Shown: one piece after another, positions 12,701-24,470 of the stretch
Numbering within the stretch: position 1 is the stretch's first letter
Layout: each line of letters starts with the position of its first letter
Assembly: GCF_030463565.1 (NCBI RefSeq)
Contig: NC_134675.1
Coordinates: 11,987,862 to 12,051,861, forward strand
Length of the DNA stretch: 64,000 bases
Direction: 5' to 3'
Source of the DNA: Pelecanus crispus
Taxonomy: Eukaryota; Chordata; Aves; Pelecaniformes; Pelecanidae
Program-made: the position numbers and the translations under genes
The notes under the pieces: model-generated
What the model saw: the letters and a program-made list of their open reading frames with translations, nothing else
What the model was told of the DNA's origin: nothing
Database searches by the model: none

Positions 12701-14661
12701 CCTATGTCAACTGTTTTCAACCTTTTTCTTTTGAGGCTAGGCAATATTTTTTCAAAGGAGGTGTCCCCCCCAACCTCTACAGAACATACATCAGTTGCTA
12801 CAGAACCACATGAACTCCCTGTGCTTTGTCACTGGTTGTACCCAGAGGTCACTGGTGTAAGCTCTATGCCTGTCTGGCACCGAGCTTACTGAAAATAGGC
12901 TATGCCCACTGTGGTATACATCCTGAAACAGCTCCTCAGCCTCTTGCTGAGGTCTTTCAGTGCTAGTTTAATGGGCAGTAGCTGAAACCTGCAAAACCCC
13001 TCTACTGCTGGTTCCAGCTGTGGGGACAATGAAGGCAAAGCCCCCAAATCCTTTGACACATTGCTGCTTTGCTGAGCTAGTCCCTATACCCCCATCTTCC
13101 TTATTTGGTGTAAATCCAGTTGCAATACAGTTTGTAAGTTATACTGAAATGGGAGGGGAAAGAAGAATCCTAGCAGGAGGTTCCCAAGGCAAGCGAACTA
13201 GAGAGAGAGAAAGAGGGTAAGTCCCAATGACTGTGGAGCTCCTGTGCATGGGTAGAGGGCCTGTACTATGGGGGTGGGCTGCTGCACCATGAGCTGGTCA
13301 CACACACGGATGGAGCAATGCTCTGATCAGCCTTTTTCCCAGGTGTGATGGGCTGCTGTAGTACTGTGCACTAGAGAAGGTGTGGAGCTGGGGCTGTCTC
13401 AAGTGGGGCATGGGATGGAAAATTGCATAGGTCTGCATTACTGCTAGCAGATGCTGTGTATGGAGCTGTAGGAGCTGCTAGAGAGTGTGGAGTTGGAGGG
13501 GGTCTCCCCTTGCTAGCGGTCACTTCACCCCACGACTTCCCCTCGCAGGCAGCTGCCCTCCCACCCCCCTGCCTGAGTAGGCAGGCCGTGGAGTCAGCCA
13601 GCACAGCCCCATCACGCTTGCTTCTTTCTGAGCTTGCTGTAAGTGGCGCTCTGTAACACGAATTGCATTTCTGCCACAGTCCTCTTCAGAGTGCATCTGT
13701 ATTTACACTGGGGTTTTCATTAGCAATTTGGCCCTTGCATTGCCAGCAGCCCGCAGCCCTTGCTTTTCTCTCCTGCCCACATGCTCTGAGAGTGACACAA
13801 GCACCCTGGCACCACTGTGCTGGAGGAGAGGCAGATGACTGGCAGCAGGAGGAATCCCTGAGCCAGCTCCCATCTGGAAGGAGTGCCTTGTCATGTTACC
13901 TCTCACTCGGCATCCTGCAGCAACAGGGGAGCTGCCTGCAGCGACTCCCTGTAGCAAAGCTTGCTGATCCCTGAGCCAACACAGGGACAAGCTGGTTTTG
14001 CTTTGGATTATCGCTGGCTTTACATGCTATATTCTTCCTGCTGCTCTCATGCTGTTGCTGCTGTACCTGGCTTCCAGCTGCAGCAAGCTCAGCCCACAAT
14101 CTGGGGAGATTGTATCTGGCAAAGTAGGAGCTGATCCCTTCCATTTTTTTCTGCTAAAAGTAATGTGGCCAGTCCTGTCCCCACCTGGAGATATGCTTCA
14201 ATTAGTAGTATATATGTGTTTTTATTCTGCATTGTTCTGTATCTCCAATGAACAGTCAGTGTGTTGCTCAGGCTGTAGCCTGAGGAAAATGGAAGGAAAA
14301 TGCATATATCCGTTTTCTTTTTACTTACACACGGGAAAATCAAACTCTGGCTCCCTTTCTACTCCAGTATGGTGTGCTGGTGCTCCAGAGCCTGTCTGTC
14401 TTCTCTGTTCTCGTGCAGCATCCTGTGCATGTTCTACAGGTCATGTCACCTGCTTCTCCAGGTGACATGAAAGTAGAGAGCAGTCTGAATGTGTCTTGGG
14501 AGAAAGAAAGGCAGAGGGAGAAGAAACCCACAGAAGACAAAAATCGAGGAAGTTTAATAGACATGGAAATGGCTTGAGAGAAGTTATTTTTACCCCAGAA
14601 AATGAGACAGGGGAAGAGCCTCCTTTCCCTTGATAATCTCAAAAGGGTTTTGTTTTGTTGT
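9781..14661. other. Non-coding stretch, nothing recognised
   Basis: No recognisable gene or young repeat. The open frames are short and lack motifs. Probably intron or intergenic sequence. Confidence 0.5.
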
Positions 14662-14923
14662 ACTCCAGGTGGGGTCTCAACAGAGTAGAGTAGAGGGGCA
14701 GAATCACCTCCCTTGACCTGCTGGCCACACTTCTTTTGATGCAGCCCAGGATTCGGTTGACTTTCTGGGCTGCGAGCACGCATTGCCAGCTTGTGTCCAG
14801 TTTTTCATCCACCAGTATGCCCAAGTCCTTCTCTGCAGGGCTGCCCTCAATCCCTTCATCCCCCAGCCTGTACTGATAATGGGGGTTTCCCCCACCCAGG
14901 TGCAGGCCCTTGCACTTGGCCTT
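14662..14923 (-). mobile_element. CR1 fragment (second CR1 subfamily)
   Basis: On the - strand it encodes a CR1 ORF2 segment with [13 protein letters not shown] and [15 protein letters not shown]. It is cut on the right exactly where the ERV LTR starts at 14924. The left end stops inside ORF2 near 14662, so the 3' tail is missing. It belongs to the same CR1 subfamily as the copy at 41431-42281. Confidence 0.88.
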
Positions 14924-15496
14924 TGTCATAGTTTAGCCCCAGCCAGCAACTAAGCACCACGCAGCTGCTTGCTCACTCCCCCTGCCCCAATGGGATGGGG
15001 GAGAGAATTGGAGGAGTAAGAGTGAGAAACACTCCTGGGTTGAGATAAGAACAGTTTAATAACTGAAATAAAGTAAAATAGTAGTAGTAGTAGTAATAAT
15101 AACAATATAATAATAATAGTAATAATAATATACAAAGGAAGTAATGCACAACGCAATTGCTCACCACCTGCCGACCGATACCCAGACAGTTCCCGAGCAG
15201 CGATCGCTGCTCCCCGGCCAACTCCCCCCCAGTTTATATACTGAGCATGATGTCATATGGTATGGAATAGCCCTTTGGGCAGTTTGGATCAACTATCCTG
15301 GCTGTGCACCCTCCCAGCTTCTTGTGCGCCTGGCAGAGCATGGGAAGCTGAAAAGTCCTTGACTAGCATAAGCAGTACTTAGCAACAACTAAAACATCAG
15401 TGTGTTATCAGCATTATTCTCATCCTAAATCCAAAACACAGCACTATGCCAGCTACTAGGAAGAAAATTAACTCTATCCCAGCCAAAACCAGGACA
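14924..15496 (-). mobile_element. 3' LTR (subfamily II) of a truncated ERV
   Basis: Read on the - strand it starts TGTCCTGG at 15496 and ends ...TATGACA at 14924. It contains a TATA box and a decayed CRE-type site. A TAG/TAA microsatellite occupies about 15080-15135. Internal ERV sequence continues directly to its right, so this is the 3' LTR of a - strand element. Its left flank (GCCTT) lies inside CR1 sequence; no matching right-hand duplication can be found because the 5' half of the element is gone. Confidence 0.92.
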
Positions 15497-15771
15497 GTAT
15501 CCACCCCTTATTCTATACCATCTACGTCATGCCCAGGTCCTACCCTTCCCAATACATTGCGATTAATCACCACCACTTTCCCTGTCTTGATATATACACA
15601 GAGATATCATTCCCTTTATCTATGGGCCATCCCTCTAAAATGTCCATTGAGTTCATTCAGTCCATGACTTTGGGTTCCATCTGTCATCACAGTCTTTCAG
15701 AGCAGGAGAGATGGTGTGCGGTATTGGATTGTTGCATGCTGAAGCCAGTTCTCATTCCAACACTACTGCAC

Positions 15772-17122
15772 TTGGGACTGGCCCAAGTGCTACTGCATGA
15801 ACTATCTCCCATTTAATTTGTTCAAAGGCTTGTTGTTGCTCAGGGCCCTATTTGAAATCATTCTTCCGGGTCACCTGGTAAAGAGGGCTTACGATCTGGC
15901 TGTAATTTGGAATATGCATTCTCCAAAAACCCACAATGCCTAAGAAAGCTTGTGTTTCCTTTTTGCTAGCTGGTGGGGACATGGCTGTTATTTTGTTGAT
16001 CACATCCATTGGGATCTGATGACGTCCATCTTGCCATTTTATTCCTAAGAACTGGATCTCCTGTGCAGGTCCCTTGACCTTACTCTGTTTTATGGCAAAA
16101 CCAGCCTTCAGAAGGAATTGGACTGTTTTCTTTCCCTTCTCAATATCTTCTTCTGCTGTATTGCCCCACACAATGTTGTCATCAATGTACTGCAGATGTT
16201 CTGGAGCCTCACCCTGTTCCAGTGCTGTCTGGATCTGTCCATGACAAAAGGTGGGGCTGTGCTTCCACCCCTGGGGCAGTCAATTCCAAGTGTACTGAAC
16301 ACCCCTCCAAGTGAAAGCAAACTGGGGCCTGCACTCTGCTGCCAAAGGGATGGAGAAAAATGCATTAGCGATGTCACTTGTGGCATACCACTTGGCTGCC
16401 TTTGACTCCAGTTCATATTGAAGTTCTAGCATATCTGGCACAGCAGCCCTCAGTGGCGGTGTAACTTCATTCAGGCCACGATAATCCACTGTTAGTCTCC
16501 ACTCCCCATTAGACTTTCGCACTGGCCATATGGGACTGTTAAAGGGTGAGCGAGTCTTGCTGATCACTCCTTGGCTCTCCAGGCGACGGATCAGGTTATG
16601 GATGGGAATCAGGGAGTCTCGGTTGGTGCGATATTGCCGCCTGTGCACTGTTGTGGTAGTGATCGGCACCTGTTGTTCTTCGACCCTCAGCAACCCCACA
16701 ATCGAAGGGTCCTCTGAGAGACCGGGCAAAGTGGACAGCTGTTTAATTTCCTCCATCTCCAAGGCAGCTATACCAAAAGCCCACAGGTACCCTTTTGGGT
16801 CCTTGAAATACCCTCTCCTGAGGTAATCTATGCCAAGGATGCACAGAGCGTCTGGGCCAGTCACAATGGGGTGCTTCTTCCACTCATTCCCGGTTAGGCT
16901 CACTTCGGCCTCCAATACAGTGAGCTGTTGGGATCCCCCTGTCACTCCAGAAATACAGATGGGCTCTGCCCCTCTAGAGCTTGATGGCATTAGGATACAC
17001 TGTGCACCGGTGTCCACTAGAGCCTTGTACTCCTGTCGGTCTGATGTTCCAGGCCATCGAATCCCCACAGTCCAGTAAACCCGGTTGTCCCTTTCCTCCA
17101 CCTGGCTGGAGGCAGGGCCCCT
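15772..17122 (-). pseudogene. ERV protease-reverse transcriptase, broken
   Basis: A 273-codon open stretch (17101 down to 16280) holds an aspartic protease with the DTGAQ active site, followed without a break by RT fingers and palm (VRKSNGEWRLTVDYRGLNE block). A frame break follows near 16280. The catalytic YIDD motif is intact at 16178-16189 in another frame, and the RT continues to about 15772 with a further in-frame stop near 15848. Protease and RT share one frame, which is also the frame of gag upstream across the UAG at 17123-17125. Inactive. Confidence 0.9.
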
Positions 17123-17125
17123 CTA
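17095..17125 (-). promoter_or_regulatory. gag UAG plus downstream hairpin, candidate readthrough signal
   Basis: The UAG (17123-17125) is followed by a 10-nt spacer (17113-17122) and a perfect 6-bp inverted repeat, CCUCCA/UGGAGG, around a 6-nt loop (17095-17112). Gag and protease are in the same frame on either side, the arrangement that uses stop-codon suppression in gammaretroviruses. The identical layout is found at 56605-56635. Confidence 0.6.
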
Positions 17126-17377
17126 ACACTGGTCACAGTATTCCCTGTTCACTTCCTGTAAATGTGAATCAAAAGTCCCTTGATTAAGATCGGAAGTAAA
17201 ATTAGCCCTCTTACTCGATCTGGGGAACTGCTCACTGGAAACTGGAGTTGCAGTTTTCCTGGGAGAACCGCCTTTTGTAATAGTTCTTCCTTGCATCTCA
17301 CGCACCCGTGCCTCTAGGTTCGAGGTAGATTTTCCATCCCACTTCCTCATGTCCTCTCCGTGGTCACGCAGGTAAAA
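17123..17377 (-). pseudogene. ERV gag C-terminal fragment ending in UAG
   Basis: Homologous to the gag end at 56633 onward: basic, Arg/Lys/Ser-rich (nucleocapsid-like) and ending ...YCDQC then UAG at 17123-17125. The protease frame follows in phase. The open frame extends upstream to 17593, but 17378-17593 has no counterpart in the other ERV copy, so the N-terminal part is unrelated or from another ERV lineage. Confidence 0.75.
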
Positions 17378-20300
17378 GAGCTTGGTGTCAGCTTGGTATA
17401 GGGAAAAGAGGTGATGACCAAGAAACCCTACCCCTGCTGGATTTCCCTGTGGTAGCCAAGGATAGATAAAATAGGAGGGCAGAAGCATTTTCTTCTGACC
17501 TAGCTCGTGTTTAGACACAGCTGTTCCCTTTTTAGTCCACAGCAGCTGGGGTGTGCCTGCCCCTGCATATACACAGCCATCCATCTTCCCCAAGGTTGTT
17601 GTATTTGGGTTTCCCTCCTATGCGGAGGAGAGTCTCCTAAACAGGACAGACAAGGATATCTAGCCTTCTGCAGGCGACGGTTTCCTTCTGAGGGCTAGCC
17701 CAAACAAAAAACTATGTTTTAGCCCCCCCCCCCATATTATTAGTTCCTAAGCTTTGAGGAGGGAAGAGGGTCTTCTAGCTTTCCCTCCTTAGTATACCCT
17801 GCTCTGCTGCCAGTGGGTGTATAAATAGTGCCCATAGTATACTATTTTGGTGATGAGCTCTTCCCAGGATTCATCTGAAGAGATATGTGAGCAAGTGTTA
17901 AAAATAACACCAAGCCCTGCCCAAATGCTGGTGGTGTTTCAGCCAAAGTGTTGGGAATCTTCCACAGAGAGCAGCTTTCGCCCCTTGGGTGGGTGCAACA
18001 GGACGGGGTCCACCAGGACTCTCCATGTTTTTCTTTTCTTGCTGCCCTGCTGACTGCAGAGGACACTGACCCTCAGGTTCAGCAGATCTGCTGATCACCA
18101 AGAGGATGTGAGACACTTATTTCTAATTAGGTTATTTGCTACTGAGTTTTCCCTGTGTGTTCTGAATATTATCTCTAGGTCTACTGAGAGGTACAGGAAA
18201 TGCTAGGAGGGATTAACCTGAGCTTTAATCTAGCCTGCTGCCAGGTCCCTGCTGGCAGCCAGATCAAGCTGCTTCTTTAAAAAGTCTTGGGCTGTAGCAA
18301 TGACATATGTAGGGATTCTGGCCCTACATTAGGTTTATCCTGAGGACTGGTAGCTGGTGATTGGTTTAACTGTGGAATGCATATTAAATCTATATGTTGA
18401 ATTAACAGCTACAGATCTGGACATTCTTGCTATCCATACAAACACAAAAGTAATTCCAAAATTCTGCCTTTTCATGGTGTGGTCAGTACCTATAACTGAA
18501 AACCAGACCACACTGCTGAGACTGCTGGGATACTGGGGAGCTGTGCTCCTTGGGCTATGTAGTCAGTGCAGGATGCACCTTCCCACTGAGGAGCTGAAAG
18601 CTGCAGTTTGTTTCCCTCAGGCTAGGTTTTGCCTGTTGGTGGTCAAGTCCCATGCTAGGTATGCAATTCAGCTGCTCTCATGCTGCTGGACCATTAGCCT
18701 CTTTCCTGTTTTCCAGCTGTGTGAGCCAGAGCAGCAGACCCCACTGAGTCCTTGTGTTCAGTGTTTGGAGCCCAGAGCTCACAGAAATGCTTCTTGGAGG
18801 GCTCATGCTCAAAGCAGCCCCATCTGAAGACAGGGATGCTCCCTCTTGCAGATAGATGATGTAGCTCCACTCTTGCCTGGTCTAATATGGGATGTAAGGA
18901 GAAGTTACCCACTGTGGGAGTGCAGCCCCCATTGCTGTTACATGGCTTAATACTTGGAGCCTTGCACACAGAAGACGATGAAAAGAGCTGAGATGTCTCC
19001 TGGCTGCAAGCTTGGGGACAGTGCTTGGGCTTACCTATTTGCTCTGAGTTGAAGGCTGCAGTGTCATGGACAGGGGAGACCACACTTCTCTTTCAGATGC
19101 TGGAGTTCAGAACTACAGCATTAAACCCCCTCTATAGCTCCTTTGCCTCCACATTTGCATCCCCAGATACATCTGTGCTAGTTTCTGGCTTTGTAGAGGA
19201 AGGGCCAGATGCTTCTGCAATCTTCAAGTACTTTATTTTCTGAAGGGATGGATTTATTTTAAGCTGATATGGAAAGTTGCTGTGAAAGCAGCAGGCATGC
19301 AAAAATTGCTAAAAAGGTCACAAGTGCTGTTTAGCGCTTCGTGCTTCACCTCCTCTGATAAGGGATTACTAATTCTGGCAGATGTTCCCAGGGATGGAGA
19401 GCAGGTCCTGTTAGAACATTGTGACCGAGAGTTTTCTCCAGCTGTTGCACAGCAGACACTTGTGTTCTGGCTTTGACTGTTGTATCTAGCGTGCTCAGCC
19501 CTTGCTAGCCCTCCTCCCCATCTTGCCATTTAGCTGGGCTTCTCTTTTCTGTGCTATGTGTTGAAAGGCATGTGCTGGGTTTGTGCACAGGCTGGAGTGC
19601 TTTCTTAAGTGTGTATTGAAAGTACAGACTTCAGAATTGTCCGGAGATGAAAAGCATGCTTTTGTTTTTCCAGAAACATGCTCTGGGCAATCAGTCCTTC
19701 ATCGGGGGCTTCCTGCTCCTCTATTCCTCTGCTCTTCCTGCTCCTCTTCCATGTCCAGCCAACAAAGGCGGTCTCCGAGTCATCGTTGCTGCTGTTTATT
19801 ATTAGGCCTGTTCCAAGGCTCTGTGTATCATCATACATTACAGAGCTCCTGAGGGTTCTTTCAGGGCTCTTTCCACCCTGGTATGCTCGTTTCCCAGACT
19901 GGAATGTGTCTTGGATGCATGGGGACACATGACCTTGTTTGTAGTCTTTAAGCACCTCTTTGCTGGACGTTTCTCAATAGTCTTCTGTGAGGTGCCAGAG
20001 CCCCACACCACAGTTTTCAGCAGTTCTTGAAGTGCTGAGATGTCTCCACAAGGAACCCTGTAGAGCAATGTGCTCCAGCTCTTTCATCTGCTTCACATGA
20101 GACTGAGCCCTGTTTCAGTCTGTACAACACATTCTAAGCTTGACATGTTTGTCAGGCATCTCCTGTGATCTGCTTTGCCTTCATGGCCTGCCTCGTTGCT
20201 GGTGCCAGGTCATGGGCTTTGCCTCTACCAGCCTTTGCTTTCTATTTTAAACAACATGGCAGGACTTCCTCCCACACATGGATTCCCTTTATCCCTATAG

Positions 20301-20616
20301 CATTTCCTTCGCTGTGGGTCTTTCTCCAACCTGAGCAAAATTTTTTCACACAGTGGACAAGTATGAACTTCCCATTTCTGGCTCTGTGTGCCTGTCTGCA
20401 TGTGGTATTGCTGCCTGTTGGTTGAACACATCTGTAGAGGAGGTAGACCTTGCACAACTGGCCACATGGCAGCTAGATGCTGCAGATTAGACTCTTTGTG
20501 CCGATTGAGCGTACACCTGTAAGCACATAGAGCCAAACAGTTGTTTAATCATGGGCTGACCTGACATGGAAACCTTGAGTACACCTGACTGATGATCCAG
20601 TGCAGACTGCTGTATT
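17378..20616. other. Non-coding stretch; 17378-17593 open in frame with gag
   Basis: No recognised gene. The part next to the ERV (17378-17593) is open on the - strand in phase with the gag fragment, but resembles nothing identified. The remainder shows no young repeat. Confidence 0.45.
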
Positions 20617-21632
20617 AGAATCATAGAATCATAGAATCACAGAATCGTTTAGGTTGGACAAGACCTTTAAGATCATCCAGTCCAACCATTAACCTAACAT
20701 TACCAAGTCCACAGTAAACCAATTAAGGGTAGAGTAGCAATTTCATGTTTCCTGGCTTGGTGGCTGGATTATTTATAATGAAAGTAAAAACTAGGAATCA
20801 TTAAGGTTGGAAAGGATCTCTAACATCATCAGTCCCAACCATCAACCCAACATCACCATGGCCACTAAACCATGTCCCTAAGTGCCACGTCTACCCGTTT
20901 TTTGAACACTTCCAGGGATGGTGACTCCACCACCTCTCTGGGCAGCCTGTTCCAATGCTTGACTACCCTTTGTCAAAAATTGTGAAAAATTTCTTTCTTA
21001 TGCCTAGTCTAAATCTATTCTTCTTTACTTTTAATCCATTATTCCTTGTCCTGTCACAACAGGCCTTGCTAAAAAGATTGCCCCCATCCTTCCTATGGGC
21101 CCCTTTTAAGTACTGAAAGGCCGCAATAAGGTCTCCCCGCAGCCTTCTCTTCTCCAGGCTGAACAATCCCAACTCTCTCAGCCTGGCCTCGTAGGAGAGG
21201 TGCTCCAGCCCTCAGATCATTTTTGTGGCCCTCCTCTGGACCCGCTCCAGCAGGTCCATGTCCTTCTTGTGCTGAGGGCCCCAGAGCTGGACGCAGTGCT
21301 CCAGATGAGGTCTCACCAGAGCAGAGTAGAGGGGCAGAATCACCTCCCTCGACCTGCTGGCCACGCTTCTTTTGATGCAGCCCAGGATTCGGTTGGCTTT
21401 CTGGGCTGTAAGTACACATTACTGGCTCATGTCCAGCTTTTCATCCACCACTACCCCCAAGTCCTTCTCCGCAGGGCTGCTCTCAATCCCTTCATACCCC
21501 AGCCTTTATTGATATCGGGGATTGCCCCATCCCAGGTGCAGGACCTTGCACTTGGCCTTGTTGAACCTCATGAGGTTGACACAGGCCCACCTCTTCAGCC
21601 TGTCCAGACCCCTTTGGATGACATCTCGTCCA
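20617..21632 (-). mobile_element. Chimeric CR1 with composite 3' end
   Basis: On the - strand, 21632 down to about 20972 is ORF2 C-terminal sequence of the second CR1 subfamily, as at 41431-42281. At 20971 it switches to the 3' end of the first subfamily. That is followed by about 70 bp of non-CR1 sequence (20733-20800) and then a second CR1 3' end (20617-20732) with ATTCTATG-type repeats. The composite end recurs in inverted orientation at 23213-23546. Confidence 0.85.
20636..20971. repeat. Left arm of an inverted repeat pair
   Basis: This arm matches the reverse complement of 23213-23546 over about 335 bp at roughly 95 percent identity by eye. The match includes a shared stretch of about 70 bp that is not CR1 sequence. 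Arm spacing is about 2.2 kb. Confidence 0.85.
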
Positions 21633-23097
21633 TGATCAGCTGGCATGGGATGCTTTTCTACTCTCAGTCTTCACCTGTAGGTTTGCTATGTCTTTCCAGG
21701 AGTGTGTTTCTGTTTCTCCAGGTATACTGCCTCACAGAATAAACTGCTCTAGGTTTTTAATCCTGCATTAGAAGCTTCCTGCTCCTCTGAGTCAAACAGA
21801 AATCACGCAAGAATAAGACCTCCAGAATCCATATAATTACATCTCCCTGCCCAGGCATAGTGGACTCAGGCTATGCCATTCCTTGTGTTTCTTCATTTCA
21901 TCTCTCTCTAGAAGCTCCCATTGACTGGAACATTATCTGCTGCATCCCACATCGTAGCAGTCCAGTCCCTTCCCTCTATCAGTATCTCCTGATGCCATGG
22001 CACACTGGGTTGGCCAAGACCCTAAGATGGGCATTTCTTCAGTGGCAAACCCAGAAAAAGAAATTATTTCCAATTTCTGACACTAGGGGCCTGTGAAAAC
22101 TAACAGGAATGCATGCCTCTAAATAAAGGAAAGAGCTTTACTTATTTATCATGCAAAATATTAAGAAAACCAGTCTTATCTCCTGAATGCTATGCTTTTC
22201 TGGTAGAATAATGAATAGCTAGTTTTATCTGTTATACCTGATGTCTAACCTAAACTTCCCTGGCTGCCCCTCAGGCAGCCTATTCCTGTTGTCAGGGTTG
22301 TGGAGAACAAGTTATTCGTTTGCTCTTGGCAGCAGCCTTTTATACATTTCAGAACTGCTTTCATGTACCCCCTAGTTTTCTACAGACAACTAACCAGCTT
22401 GCTTTGCAATTTACTTCTTTCTGGTTTTCCTTGCTCTCTTTGAACTCTCACCAATTTGTCCATATAGGAGGCTGAGGCATGTGCCAGTGTTGGGTAGAGA
22501 GGAAGGATTACTCCACATCTTGCATATGACATGCCTATTCATACAGCCCTACATACTGTTCGTCTGCTTCAAAGCAAAATGCCACTATTACTCAAGTTCA
22601 GCCTGTGATCTATGGTAACCAGAGATCCCTTCTGAATGAGCAGGTCATGCATAATGATTATGGGTGGGGATGTGCAATCTGTGTTGTGTGAGGTGTCATG
22701 GTAATGATTATAATTTATGTCAATTTGCTCTTTATGTATAGACCTTATCCCTTCAGCTAACAGTATCAGTACTACAGATGGTACAGATGACGAGTAAAAG
22801 ACAACATCTGAGAGCCAGCAGGTTAAATGCACGAGGTGAATGGGGTCTCCAGGATTTAGTTACAAGCCTGCATTACGGAGGCTTTTTAGCAGAAATTTTC
22901 AATGGTTTTCCCTTAACTGTCCAGTTTCCTCTCCCCTTTGCAGCTTTTCTAAGTGCCTACTGGGATGTGGGTGCTCAGGAGCACAGGCAGTCTCTCGGGT
23001 GGCACTGGAGTCCTATGCCTGCCAATCTTGTGCTATGGGATTGCTGCTAATGGGTGGTTTTTGAGTGTACCTTCAATAGTCTCTTTAAATCAGAGAG
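21633..23097. other. Non-coding stretch between inverted arms
   Basis: Unique-looking sequence with no recognised gene or repeat, lying between the inverted composite CR1 arms. Confidence 0.5.
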
Positions 23098-23157
23098 TGC
23101 TTTGCAGAAGCAAAGCTCTGGGCTATTTGCTGCTTTGCAGAAGCAAAGCTATGGGCT
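23098..23157 (+). repeat. 27-bp direct duplication at a CR1 5' junction
   Basis: Two units (23098-23124 and 23131-23157) match in 26 of 27 bases with a 33-bp period. Each holds the palindrome GCTTTGC-AGAA-GCAAAGC. The second unit runs straight into CR1 sequence (GGGCTCAAGCTGCG). Confidence 0.85.
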
Positions 23158-23546
23158 CAAGCTGCGTCAGGGGAGGTTTAGTATGGATGTTAGGAAAAAT
23201 TTCTTCATGGAAAGGGTAGTCAAGCATTGGAACAGGCTGCCCAGAGAGGTGGTGGAGTCACCATCCCTGGAAGTGTTCAAAAAATGGGTAGACGTGGCAC
23301 TTTGGGACATGGTTTAGTATGCATGGTGGTGTTGGGTTGATGATTGGACTGATGATGTTAGAGGTCCTTTCCAATCTTAATGATTCCTAGTTTTTACTTT
23401 CATTATAAATAATCCAGCCACCAAGCCAGGAAACATGAAATTGCTACTCTACCCTTAATTGGTTTAGTGGTGGACTTGGTAATGTTAGGTTAATGGTTGG
23501 ACTGGATGATCTTAAAGGTCTTTTCCAACCTAAACGATTCTATGAT
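23154..23546 (+). mobile_element. CR1 fragment with composite 3' end (right inverted arm)
   Basis: ORF2 C-terminus ([20 protein letters not shown]) and stop, then a CR1 3' end at about 23383, about 70 bp of non-CR1 sequence (23384-23454), and a second CR1 3' end finishing at about 23546. 23213-23546 is the inverted counterpart of 20636-20971. Confidence 0.88.
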
Positions 23547-24359
23547 GAACCAGAAGCTATAACCTAGGCACGTTCTTGCTGTTTCACCCACAGATAGCAA
23601 GGCACAGATTGTCCACTGTGGCGATGAGCTTGCTGTTGCTCATACCACTTTCTATTTTCTTGAGAGGCATGGACACGCTGAAGGTAATGAGGACTAGATC
23701 AAAATATCCATCCTTTAGGAGGAGGCAGCAGGCAGCTCCCTATGCTGGGTTATAGCCATGAGTTGCGGTGGAGAGGCGGCAGCCCTGAGGCTGTCAGGCT
23801 GTTGCGAGAGTGGGCAAATTGTGCACCATGCCTGACAGTGAGACGTGATTAAAGACCTATTCCTGCCCAGTGCTTGGTGTCAGAGCGACAGCTCAGGCAG
23901 CCATCTGGGATTTGAGCCTGAGCTGTTTCCAGTTCATGGACCACCAGAGCAGATTTGCAGTAAATAGGTGGGAGGCTTGGGCTGCTGGTGGGTGATTTTG
24001 CTGTACAATTGCAGTAAAAGTAGAAAGGTTTCTTCCTTCTTGTATGTGGGGGTGTGCTGACCTTAGTGGCCAATTCCTGCACGGTATGTGTAGGCAGGTG
24101 AAGGAAGGTGACCAAGGCCAAGGACGAAGTGTGTTGGGCTTTTTTCCACCTAGATCCGTTCATGTCCTGGTTGTTGTCGGCAAGTTCTCCAGGTACGCAC
24201 ACAGCTCATGTCCAGTGTGAGTGCAGCACATGGGGCTCACCTGAAGTGGTGACCTCTGCTGCAGCCCAGCGCTGGGAATGGGATGCGCCTCATTACTGGA
24301 ATTCACAGGTGGGAGAACGTGTTGTGCATTGAGTTCTTGCACCCTGAGAGCAAGGAGGA
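23547..24359. other. Non-coding stretch, nothing recognised
   Basis: Short open frames only and no identifiable repeat. Confidence 0.5.
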
Positions 24360-24470
24360 ATCATAGAATCACAGAATCGTTTAGGTTGGAAAAGACCTTT
24401 AAGATCATCCAGTCCAACCATTAACCTAACATTACCAAGTCCACACTAAACCAATTAAGGGTAGACTAGA

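Larger units (their letters stand above)
15497..17377 (-). mobile_element. ERV internal region, truncated and internally deleted
   Basis: From right to left on the - strand: the end of gag, a UAG, protease, and reverse transcriptase. At about 15771/15772 RT sequence joins directly to the 3' internal segment (15497-15771) that lies next to the 3' LTR. RNase H and integrase, both present in the copy at 49-59 kb, are absent. Homology to the other copy stops at about 17377, and no 5' LTR or primer binding site is present. This is a non-autonomous deletion derivative. Confidence 0.88.
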
